DNA of 64,000 bases from Prochlorococcus sp. AG-363-A03 (GTDB lineage: Bacteria > Cyanobacteriota > Cyanobacteriia > PCC-6307 > Cyanobiaceae), in assembly GCA_003280445.1 (NCBI GenBank), contig QCEW01000004.1:18330-82329 (forward strand). Reading direction: 5' to 3'. Every line of letters starts with the position of its first letter. Position 1 is the stretch's first letter. A program made the translations under genes and the position numbers. The notes under the pieces were generated by a model. It had not been told where the DNA came from. It ran no database searches and was given only the letters and a program-made list of their open reading frames with translations. Shown here piece by piece: positions 45,787-53,217 of the stretch.

Positions 45787-45897
45787 ATGACTTGCAACTG
45801 CCAGCACTGCAATGAAATTAAAAAACAACTTGATAGAGCTGAACAGCGTCAATCAGATTTATATAAAACAAGGAGTTCCAAATTAAATATTAAATAG
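45787..45897 (+). CDS. Possible 36-residue CxCxxC peptide
   Basis: An ATG at 45787 and TAG at 45895-45897. The start MTCNCQHCNEIKKQLDRAEQ has three cysteines (3, 5, 8) and a histidine (7) in six residues, followed by a helix. That cluster could bind iron, zinc or copper (inference). It ends four bases before the convergent 71-residue gene. Confidence 0.4.
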   Translation: MTCNCQHCNEIKKQLDRAEQRQSDLYKTRSSKLNIK

Positions 45898-45901
45898 TTA
45901 T

Positions 45902-46117
45902 TTATTGTTTATAAGGAACAACTGGTATCGTTATTCTTATCTGCTTATCTTTACTATTTGATTCATTTTTGATAATCTTCTTTTCCTTTTCACTACTTTT
46001 ATTATTAGTTGTTTGCTTTCTTGCCTCTAGATTAATAAAAAGGAAATATATGGATATTAACAATAAATAGGGCAATAGGTTTCTCACTTCCTTTAAGATA
46101 ACTGATATTGACTTCAT
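45902..46117 (-). CDS. Hypothetical single-pass membrane protein, 71 residues
   Basis: The N-terminal part has one span (NLLPYLLLISIYFLFINL, residues 13-30). A long basic/acidic linker (TTNNKSSEKEKKIIKNESNSK) follows, then a conserved-looking end, RITIPVVPYKQ. Such a closing IPV.PYK motif looks familiar from small Prochlorococcus membrane proteins of unknown function. The ATG at 46117 is the start. Confidence 0.6.
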   Translation of the reverse strand: MKSISVILKEVRNLLPYLLLISIYFLFINLEARKQTTNNKSSEKEKKIIKNESNSKDKQIRITIPVVPYKQ

Positions 46118-46310
46118 TTTTAGATAATTCTCCTATTTATAAATGTTTTTACTATAGTTACAAAATATTCTAATGCAAAGTATTAGTTATTTACTCTTTA
46201 GTTAATGAAATTCGTATTAAAAATTTTATATATAAAAAAACAATGTGATGATTACGGTTTCCAAGGGATAAGTGATGCAAATATAACGTTATGATTAAAC
46301 TTTTACTCGT

Positions 46311-46400
46311 ATGGGAAATTTGACTACAGAAAAGATTGAGGGTGATGAGAAACGTATCAGAGAATTGAAACTTTTAATCAAATCTTGGTCTAAAAAGTAA
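46311..46400 (+). CDS. Possible 29-residue charged peptide
   Basis: An ATG at 46311 and TAA at 46398-46400. The sequence runs MGNLTTEKIEGDEKRIREL and ends LLIKSWSKK, one amphipathic helix. Too short for firm support. It precedes the next plus-strand gene by 51 bases. Confidence 0.35.
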   Translation: MGNLTTEKIEGDEKRIRELKLLIKSWSKK

Positions 46401-46451
46401 GTCACGATAGATTCTGATCTTGGTTAGCTTTATAAAAGATTATTTATAGTC

Positions 46452-46658
46452 ATGATCCATTTTTGTACAGCTTTGTTTTTTCCAGATTATGGAGATGCTG
46501 GAGTTCCATGGGATTTAGTTCTTTTACACTTTTATTTTTTCGCAATATTCATTCCATTTATTATTGTATTTAACGCCGCAAGAAGTTCAGATCGAGAAAA
46601 CCCATCGAGAATTAAAGATCAGAGTACAAGATATCCGGATTTACATCCACGAGCCTAA
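46452..46658 (+). CDS. Hypothetical membrane protein, 68 residues
   Basis: One hydrophobic segment (LLHFYFFAIFIPFIIVF, residues 24-40) is preceded by FFPDYGDAGVPWDLV. The tail (NAARSSDRENPSRIKDQSTRYPDLHPRA) is polar and basic. The composition looks coding. No family is recognised. It converges on the next gene, 13 bases away. Confidence 0.55.
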   Translation: MIHFCTALFFPDYGDAGVPWDLVLLHFYFFAIFIPFIIVFNAARSSDRENPSRIKDQSTRYPDLHPRA

Positions 46659-46671
46659 AACTTCTGTATTA

Positions 46672-46851
46672 TCAGTCGATTTTTTGAATATAAAGTACAT
46701 CATAATTTTTTTCATCACTTTCAATAGCTTCTATCCATTCTCTGAATTCACTTTCAAGTGCTTTTTTGTTTTGACCCTGTAGTTTAGAAAGCCTCCTCAT
46801 AGCAGAGTTAATCGTTACTTCACAACTACCAAGTAAGCTAGTTTTTGACAT
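46672..46851 (-). CDS. 59-residue protein, RGENKEAL-type pair, minus copy
   Basis: I chose the ATG at 46851 (MSKTSLLGSCEV) because its start matches that of the plus-strand paralogue at 47091. Shared core: MRRLSKLQGQNKKALESEFREWIE against LKRLNNLRGENKEALYDEYKEWLE, seen here in the parts KLQGQNKKAL and REWIEAIE. Both end in a VLY block. Soluble, mostly helical. Function unknown. A longer frame from 46896 adds an unsupported hydrophobic N-terminus. Confidence 0.6.
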   Translation of the reverse strand: MSKTSLLGSCEVTINSAMRRLSKLQGQNKKALESEFREWIEAIESDEKNYDVLYIQKID

Positions 46852-47090
46852 TAAAGACAATTTAATTAATATCATGATATTTGCTCCTTTTATCACTGTT
46901 AATTAGTAAATCCCGTAATTACCTTAATTATTCCAACTTGAACAGATCTTTTAATATGGAAAAATAGAAATCATTTTTTATTTCTGTGTGTTGTAATGCT
47001 TTCTTTTTTTATTAATTCTGTAATAAATGAAACTGAAATGTATTTGTTAATGAATTAAAATTTAATTAGATACTTTACCTCTTTACCTCT

Positions 47091-47276
47091 ATGTCTTCAA
47101 GGCAATCTGGAGCTTTAAAAGCAGTTGAGGTGATGCTTAACGGATCTCTTAAACGTCTTAATAATTTAAGAGGTGAAAACAAGGAAGCACTTTACGATGA
47201 ATATAAAGAATGGTTAGAAGTAGATGATAATAATGTAATTAATGATGGTGTTCTATATTGTAATTACCTTGGATAA
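47091..47276 (+). CDS. 61-residue protein, RGENKEAL-type pair, plus copy
   Basis: Paralogue of the divergent gene at 46672-46851, transcribed away from it. It has LKRLNNLRGENKEAL, then EYKEWLEVDD and the end GVLYCNYLG. The two lie about 240 bases apart head-to-head, an inverted duplication. Shared motif order supports real coding in both. Function unknown. Confidence 0.6.
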   Translation: MSSRQSGALKAVEVMLNGSLKRLNNLRGENKEALYDEYKEWLEVDDNNVINDGVLYCNYLG

Positions 47277-47286
47277 AAATAATAAA

Positions 47287-47787
47287 CTATTTCCTTAACA
47301 AATTTAATTGTAAACATGCGGAATAACTTACAATCCCACATGCTACAGATAAATTTAAGCTTCTTACTCCACCAGTCCTTAATTGATTTTCACCTCCTGG
47401 CATAGGAATACCAGCAACTATCTCACACCTATCCATTATTTTATCGGGTAAACCTGTATCTTCTCTTCCAAATAAAAGAATATCAGTATCTTTAAAGATA
47501 AGATTAGAAATTGAATTACTACTTTTTTTAGTTAGAGCAATTATTCTTGAGTTTATAAAAGAATTTTTATATTGTTCAAATGATTCATATAAATGTAAAT
47601 CTACATAAGGCCAGTAATCTAAACCAGCTCTTTTTAAATATTTGTCTTCAAAGCTAAAGCCAGTTGGCTTAATAATATCTAACGACATATCGAAGGCCAG
47701 GCATGATCTACCAATTGTTCCAGTATTCTGTGGAATTCTTGGTTCAAATAATGCAACACGAGGCCTAGAAGAATTTAAAGAATTCAT
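47287..47787 (-). CDS. trmL: tRNA (cytidine/uridine-34-2'-O)-methyltransferase
   Basis: A 166-residue SPOUT-fold enzyme. N-terminal FEPRIPQNTGTIGRSCLAF (residues 14-32), LLFGREDTGLP near 98, and the knot GGVRSLNLSVACGIVSY near 134 match TrmL/YibK, which modifies the wobble base of some leucine tRNAs. A Gly/Glu/Asn-rich insert (PMPGGENQLRTG) widens the segment before the knot. It overlaps cobU by an ATGA at 47784-47787, so the genes are co-translated. Confidence 0.92.
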   Translation of the reverse strand: MNSLNSSRPRVALFEPRIPQNTGTIGRSCLAFDMSLDIIKPTGFSFEDKYLKRAGLDYWPYVDLHLYESFEQYKNSFINSRIIALTKKSSNSISNLIFKDTDILLFGREDTGLPDKIMDRCEIVAGIPMPGGENQLRTGGVRSLNLSVACGIVSYSACLQLNLLRK

Positions 47788-48341
47788 GGTATGAGATCAC
47801 CAAATTTATCTAGGTCAATTGCAGTTCCATTGATTGCAAGCCACCTTCGTTTAGAATGCCGACTTATCAAGGAGGTTAGGGCGCTCTGTCGTTCACGAAA
47901 TAAATGACCTATTGGTGTGGCGGGAACAATTCCCCAGCCAACTTCCTCTGAAACAACAACAATACATAAATTATCTTCTGAAAGGCAATTAAGAAATTTA
48001 ATTTGGAAATCACCCCATTGATCGTCATCTTTTATTAGGTGCTGTTCCACTAAGCCACCTAATGAGTCAATTAATATTGACTGATTTCCTTTAATGGATT
48101 CAATTGCATTGCTGATGTCTTTTGGATGCTCAATTAGCCTCCAACTATCAGGTCTTCTCTGCCTGTGAATATCTATCCTATCTTGCCAATCTGAATCATT
48201 AGGTCTTGGTTTTGATGTTGCTATGTAAGTGACGGGATCTTGCTCCGATATCAAAAATTCAGCTAATTTACTTTTTCCACTTCTTGTGGGTCCTGTAATT
48301 GTTATAAGTCCTTTATAATTTTTAGCTATTGGTGTGATCAT
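47784..48341 (-). CDS. cobU: Adenosylcobinamide kinase / guanylyltransferase
   Basis: Acts late in cobalamin (or pseudocobalamin) assembly. The 185-residue protein has a P-loop TGPTRSGKSKLAEF at residues 16-29, the nucleotide/intermediate-binding HRQRRPDSWR near 54, and a Walker-B-like ILIDSLGGLVEQH near 89. VVVSEEVGWGIVPATPIGHLFRE, seen here as EEVGWGIVP, is the family signature near 132. Overlaps trmL by four bases. Fits the B12-dependent metH in this window. Confidence 0.92.
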   Translation of the reverse strand: MITPIAKNYKGLITITGPTRSGKSKLAEFLISEQDPVTYIATSKPRPNDSDWQDRIDIHRQRRPDSWRLIEHPKDISNAIESIKGNQSILIDSLGGLVEQHLIKDDDQWGDFQIKFLNCLSEDNLCIVVVSEEVGWGIVPATPIGHLFRERQSALTSLISRHSKRRWLAINGTAIDLDKFGDLIP

Positions 48342-48474
48342 ATTCTGAGCTATTGGATAAATCTATTAATAATGTTTTTTAATATATTATATCGAAATTG
48401 ATTAAAGAATAAAGGTAAGCATTTATATGTATAATAAAGAATCAACATATATATTTAAAATATTGAATAGATAA

Positions 48475-49092
48475 ATGTATAAAATTTCTATCTTAGTTAT
48501 AATATTTGGATCTTTTTTACTAATTTTATCAATTATAAATATTGGCACTGCTAATCAAGTTAATCCAACTCTAGTAAGAGCAGAGACAATATCTGGAATT
48601 GCTTCAATAGCATTAATAACAATAGGTTACCTATGGACTGAAATTAAACCTACTCAACCTTCTAAGGTTAGCTTGGATGGGAAAGAGGGTTTTGATCTTT
48701 GTAATAAATTAACTGACGATCAAAGAAATGAATTGGCGTGGGGAAGTAAGCAAATACTTACTGCAACGGCAGCTAGTACAATATTAATATATTGGGATAA
48801 TAAAGTAATACTTAGAAGAGGCTTAATATCTGAAGAAGTATTTGAACCTGGAGAAATATGTAAAAGATCAATTGATCAAAAACGATTAATCTCATTAGTT
48901 AATACTGAATTATTTCCAGGAAGAGATGAGTTTAATGGTGTGTTAAATAATTTACCAGCAGTAATTGTTTATCCTCTTAAAAATAGAGGCCTTACAATAG
49001 TTGGGGGTTGGTCAAAGAGATCATTTACCAATTCAGATGAAAAGTGGATATCAGGATGGTCAGATAAGATATATGTACTACTGAGTAAGTAG
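48475..49092 (+). CDS. CCB2/CCB4-type cytochrome assembly factor (DUF2930)
   Basis: A 205-residue protein. Two hydrophobic segments at the start (ISILVIIFGSFLLILSII; ISGIASIALITIGYLW) are followed by a soluble domain with DDQRNELAWGSKQILTATAA, read here as ELAWGSKQILTATA, and LPAVIVYPLKNRGLTIVGGW. This matches the cofactor-assembly-of-complex-C subunit B family, which helps attach heme c-i to cytochrome b6. Its 3' end overlaps the convergent lptC-like gene by 15 bases. Family call by pattern. Confidence 0.78.
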   Translation: MYKISILVIIFGSFLLILSIINIGTANQVNPTLVRAETISGIASIALITIGYLWTEIKPTQPSKVSLDGKEGFDLCNKLTDDQRNELAWGSKQILTATAASTILIYWDNKVILRRGLISEEVFEPGEICKRSIDQKRLISLVNTELFPGRDEFNGVLNNLPAVIVYPLKNRGLTIVGGWSKRSFTNSDEKWISGWSDKIYVLLSK

Positions 49093-49737
49093 GAAGTTAA
49101 TAGTTGTTTCTACCTGTTTTTCGTTAGATGTAAAGACTAAAGTATTATCTTCTTTAAACCATTTTGCATAATCAGATATAATTTTTATATGATACTTCTC
49201 ATCACCTTTTGAATTATATATATATCTATTTAATTCACTATTGTCTATTTTAAGCAGGCTTGAATCAATATTATAAAATCCGCTAGTTGCATTTATTCTA
49301 GTATTATCAAAATTAATATTAACTGGATCATTTATATCAATAATAGAGGTATTTAAATCCCAATTAAAGGAATTAGTATTAATATAATAATCCTGATTGT
49401 CTAGAATTGATATGTTTACACTATTAAAAGCTCTAATAGAATTAGTTTTATTATTAAGAGTTGAATTGCCAGACTTAACTCTAAAGTCTTGACCATTTTT
49501 ATTAAGTAATTCAATTGAGCTGTCAGATATATCTATATCATTATTTATTGGGTCAATTATGGCTTTAGGACTAGTGATTCTTAGGCTGGTTTGATTATTA
49601 GGATTCTCCTGAAGTAGTTCAAAATCTTTAATGTAGCTTTTATTATCTATCTGAGTAGAAGATTTGTTAGATTTTTGACACCCAAATAGAGGTAGTGTAG
49701 TAATAATTACAAGAAAATAAATCGGTAAATGTTTCAC
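49078..49737 (-). CDS. lptC: LptC-like lipoprotein
   Basis: A 219-residue protein with a lipoprotein signal (IYFLVIITTLPLFGC, lipobox Cys at about residue 20). A beta-rich domain with short repeated strands follows (LRITSPKAIIDPINNDIDI; INATSGFYNIDSSLLKI), as in LptC. LptC bridges the inner-membrane LptBFG and periplasmic LptA in lipopolysaccharide export. The start is a GTG sharing one base with the TAG of metG. Sequence conservation is weak, so the call rests on the lipobox plus repeat pattern. Confidence 0.7.
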   Translation of the reverse strand: MKHLPIYFLVIITTLPLFGCQKSNKSSTQIDNKSYIKDFELLQENPNNQTSLRITSPKAIIDPINNDIDISDSSIELLNKNGQDFRVKSGNSTLNNKTNSIRAFNSVNISILDNQDYYINTNSFNWDLNTSIIDINDPVNINFDNTRINATSGFYNIDSSLLKIDNSELNRYIYNSKGDEKYHIKIISDYAKWFKEDNTLVFTSNEKQVETTINFLLTQ

Positions 49738-51287
49738 TATACAGAATTCTCATTAAATTCAATTTTATCCATTACAGGACAAGGGTCTTGTAGTCTATTA
49801 TCAGGATCTAACAAACCCCAATGTAATGATTTTTTATAATTGATAGTTGAAGAATCAATATTTAATTGATTTAATATTCTAATACTTAAATTAGGCACAA
49901 AAGGATTTAGCAATATTCCAATAATTCGACAAGACTCAAGTACAGAGTATATATCAAGAGCAACAATATCTTTATTTGTTATATCTTTAATTAGCTTCCA
50001 TGGTGCACGATCATTTAGGTAAAGATTTGCACTATTAGATAGATCTATAATTGCATTTGCTGCATTTTTAAAATTGCTATCTTTAAATGACTGCATATAT
50101 TCATTTATTTTTATCTCTGATTGAACTTTAAGAGGAGATTCAGGTAATAAAGAATTATCTAATGGAATTTTATCATTAAACCATTTTTTAGACATTGTAA
50201 TTGTTCTGTTTAACAAATTACCAATGGTATTACTTAAATCACTATTAACAATATCCACAAATCTTCTCATTTGAAAATCTCCATCTTCACCAAATTCAAT
50301 ATCTCTTAAAAGATACCATCTCATCGCATCTATACCCCCATATTCCAAGAGTTCAATCGGGTCGAGCACGTTACCTAATGATTTACCCATTTTTTGACCT
50401 TCTCGTGTTAAAAACCCATGCCCAAAAACACTTAAAGGGGGTTTCATACCAGCAGAAAATAGCATTGCTGGCCAATAAACCGCATGAAATCTGAGTATAT
50501 CCTTTCCAATTACATGTATATTTGCAGGCCAATTACATAAAGATTCCTCGGTGAGTTCAGGAGAGTTTTGATCACAAAGAGATCCACTAATATAACCTAA
50601 TAAAGCATCAAACCATACATAAAAAGTATGATCATTGTTTCCAGGAACATTTATACCCCATTTTAAGTTTACTCTAGAAATTGAGAAATCCCTTAACCCT
50701 TTTGAGACAAAATTGATAATTTCATTTTTTCTACTTTTAGGAGAAATAAAACCATCAATTTGAATTAATTTTTCAATTTGCTCTTGATATTTTGATAATT
50801 TAAAAAATAAATTTTCTTCATCTCTCCATTCTAATTCCTTTTTATGAATAGAACATATTGGACTTTTATCATCCTCATCTACATCTTTATATTCCTCACA
50901 TCCAACACAATACCAGCCACTTTGTCTACCCATATAAACATCATCAGAATTCAAAACTTTTGAATAAAATTGATGAACTAATGATGTGTGATCTTCAGAG
51001 GTTGTTCTTACGAAACGATCATAACTTATATTTAATTTATCCCATAAATATTTATACTTTTCTGTGATTTCATCACAATGTATTTGAGGTTGAAGGTTTT
51101 TAGCTTCTGCGGTGCGCTCTATTTTTTGACCATGTTCGTCAACGCCAGTTAGGAAAAGTACTGTATTTCCACTTAGTCTTTGAAATCGAGCTATTGCATC
51201 ACAAGCTATTGTTGTATATGAGCTACCTAGATGAGGCTTGTCATTAACATAATATAGTGGTGTTGTAATTGTGTATTTCATATTCAT
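49737..51287 (-). CDS. metG: Methionine-tRNA ligase
   Basis: A 516-residue class I synthetase. The HIGH-type motif appears as HLGS at residues 19-22, and the KMSKS motif as KMGKS near residue 300, the usual weak forms. Zinc-type cysteines CVGC near 126 and a further CSIH are present. The C-terminal helical anticodon domain is complete, with no C-terminal tRNA-binding extension, as in shorter bacterial forms. In-frame start ATG at 51287; M3 is an alternative. Third gene downstream in the rpmG-rpsR-RNB-metG-lptC run. Confidence 0.95.
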   Translation of the reverse strand: MNMKYTITTPLYYVNDKPHLGSSYTTIACDAIARFQRLSGNTVLFLTGVDEHGQKIERTAEAKNLQPQIHCDEITEKYKYLWDKLNISYDRFVRTTSEDHTSLVHQFYSKVLNSDDVYMGRQSGWYCVGCEEYKDVDEDDKSPICSIHKKELEWRDEENLFFKLSKYQEQIEKLIQIDGFISPKSRKNEIINFVSKGLRDFSISRVNLKWGINVPGNNDHTFYVWFDALLGYISGSLCDQNSPELTEESLCNWPANIHVIGKDILRFHAVYWPAMLFSAGMKPPLSVFGHGFLTREGQKMGKSLGNVLDPIELLEYGGIDAMRWYLLRDIEFGEDGDFQMRRFVDIVNSDLSNTIGNLLNRTITMSKKWFNDKIPLDNSLLPESPLKVQSEIKINEYMQSFKDSNFKNAANAIIDLSNSANLYLNDRAPWKLIKDITNKDIVALDIYSVLESCRIIGILLNPFVPNLSIRILNQLNIDSSTINYKKSLHWGLLDPDNRLQDPCPVMDKIEFNENSV

Positions 51288-51344
51288 AATATATCCAATT
51301 ATTATATTGTATTTTTAAAACTCTTGCACACTTATGATGAAAGC

Positions 51345-52631
51345 TTATTTTGTTAATGAAATTAATTCAAAAAATATCAAATTATTGTTATTAATATTGA
51401 CGATATTTTGAACGCTAAAGCTCTCTCCAATATTTATATTCTTTTTTGATTTTAGATTACATATAGTAGATAAATAATAGTCAAGAAAGTACAAAATACA
51501 AATGCTTTTATATCTGTTTACCCAATTCAATAAAATCACATTATATACGTTTAAAGCGTTTTTTTCGAACCATTTACTTAGCCAATAATTTTGATCTTCT
51601 CTATATCTCATAATATTTTGTCTTCCTTGATTATTAATCTCAAGAATCATTTGGTCAACATCTTCTTTAGATATAAGTTCACTATTATTAAGATATCTAT
51701 TTAATTGATAATTAACTATCAAGTCAGCATATCTTCTAATCGGTGATGTGGCATGTAGATAAGATGTTAATCCTAAACTCGAGTGAGACATTGGATTTAT
51801 AGAATAATATGACTTACCCATCGTTTTCTTAAGTACAAAATTATTTAAAACTTTATTATCAGAATTTTGAATATTATCTTTAGAAACTTTATCTATTCGT
51901 TGTTGGACTCTATATGGAACAGGAATTTTATTGACCTTAGTAAAATTTGAAATTAGATTTCCATACAAGATCATTGCTTCACTTATTAGTTGTCTCGATA
52001 ACGTTGGATCTATTATCTTAATGATGGGATTGTCATCTTCTACAATAATCTTACCAAATGATTCTAATATTTCAGTTGCACCTGAATTCATTCTCCAACA
52101 TTTTCTACTTTGTAAAATTTCAGAGATAATACTTAAATCTTCTTCTTCTTTTGGCGCATAATCTATTAGTTCATCAGCTTCTGTATAATTTAACCTGAAG
52201 TCTACTTTAATAATGCTCTGGACTATTTCTGTAGAGCTAATACTACCGTCTTCATTAAAAATAACACCTAAACTTAATGATTCTCTCTTATCTTTATCAC
52301 TAAGACTAAACACATCATTTATTAGAATTTCAGGAAGCATATAATAAGTATTAGTTGATAAATAAACAGTTGAAATAAGCTTCCTTGCCTTCTTATCAAT
52401 AGCTGATTGATAATCAAAATATGAAGTAGGAGAAGCAATGTGGATCCATAACTTATGCTGATTAGATATTTTTTCTAAAGAAATAGCATCGTCTATTTCA
52501 GACGTTTGCGAATCATCTATTGAATATGTTTTTAGATATGTAAGATCTTTAACTGAAGTATTAACATTATTTATTTGTTTAAATCTAGAAATTATATTTT
52601 TAACTTCATTATCTATTATTTTATTGCACAT
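51345..52631 (-). CDS. RNB-domain exoribonuclease (minimal, active-site intact)
   Basis: A 428-residue RNB protein without cold-shock or S1 domains. The active site SIDDSQTSEIDDAISLE at residues 37-53 keeps three of four metal-binding Asp and has Glu at the fourth, which is seen in some RNase II relatives. The TSPIRRYADL block near residue 290 is intact. It is therefore a likely 3'-5' exoribonuclease, in contrast with the degenerate RNase-R-like gene at 31422. The gene lies between rpsR and metG on the same strand. Confidence 0.9.
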   Translation of the reverse strand: MCNKIIDNEVKNIISRFKQINNVNTSVKDLTYLKTYSIDDSQTSEIDDAISLEKISNQHKLWIHIASPTSYFDYQSAIDKKARKLISTVYLSTNTYYMLPEILINDVFSLSDKDKRESLSLGVIFNEDGSISSTEIVQSIIKVDFRLNYTEADELIDYAPKEEEDLSIISEILQSRKCWRMNSGATEILESFGKIIVEDDNPIIKIIDPTLSRQLISEAMILYGNLISNFTKVNKIPVPYRVQQRIDKVSKDNIQNSDNKVLNNFVLKKTMGKSYYSINPMSHSSLGLTSYLHATSPIRRYADLIVNYQLNRYLNNSELISKEDVDQMILEINNQGRQNIMRYREDQNYWLSKWFEKNALNVYNVILLNWVNRYKSICILYFLDYYLSTICNLKSKKNINIGESFSVQNIVNINNNNLIFFELISLTK

Positions 52632-52654
52632 TCTATTATTGATAGAATATTAAC

Positions 52655-52876
52655 TTACCCTTCTGGATTAACAAAGGGAAGTAAGGCAATAATTCGTGCT
52701 CTTTTAACTGCTGTGGTTAAATCTCTTTGTTGCTTGGCTGTTAATCCGGTAAGTCTTCTAGGTAAAATTTTTCCTCTATCCGTAATAAATTTCTTTAATA
52801 ATTCTACGTCCTTATAGTCAATAGGATCTCCAGGCTTTATAGGAGAGAGCTTTTGTTTAAAAGGTGAATTAGTCAT
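52655..52876 (-). CDS. rpsR: 30S ribosomal protein S18
   Basis: A 73-residue basic protein with the S18 core: [22 protein letters not shown], whose recognisable part is [14 protein letters not shown], then [20 protein letters not shown] and ALLPFV. Full length. Between rpmG and the RNB gene on the same strand, an arrangement familiar in picocyanobacteria. Confidence 0.97.
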   Translation of the reverse strand: MTNSPFKQKLSPIKPGDPIDYKDVELLKKFITDRGKILPRRLTGLTAKQQRDLTTAVKRARIIALLPFVNPEG

Positions 52877-52903
52877 TTTTAAAAAGTGTATAAAAGGAAA
52901 TGA

Positions 52904-53101
52904 TTATTTGATTTCTCTATGAATGGTCATCTTGTTTAATTCAGGACAGAATTTTTTAAGTTCAAGCCTCTCAGTAGTATTTCTACGATTTTTTTCTGTG
53001 GTGTATCTAGATACTCCTGCAGAACGCTTTTCTGAGCTAGGTACAGATCTAGACTCAGTACATTCTAAAGTGACCACTATTCTGGTACCTTTTTTAGCCA
53101 T
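52904..53101 (-). CDS. rpmG: 50S ribosomal protein L33
   Basis: A 65-residue protein beginning [16 protein letters not shown], then [20 protein letters not shown] and the closing [16 protein letters not shown]. No paired zinc cysteines (single Cys only), as usual in cyanobacterial L33. First gene of the minus-strand run. Divergent from pheT across a 116-base promoter spacer. Confidence 0.97.
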   Translation of the reverse strand: MAKKGTRIVVTLECTESRSVPSSEKRSAGVSRYTTEKNRRNTTERLELKKFCPELNKMTIHREIK

Positions 53102-53217
53102 ATGAACTTAGCTCAACTTTTGTGAGTCTAGGGAACAAAGTACAATCTTACTAGGCTAAGCACCCTTTTTAATAAATTCACTTGAGCACCTATGTTTAAC
53201 TCCTGTAAGAGCAAATC

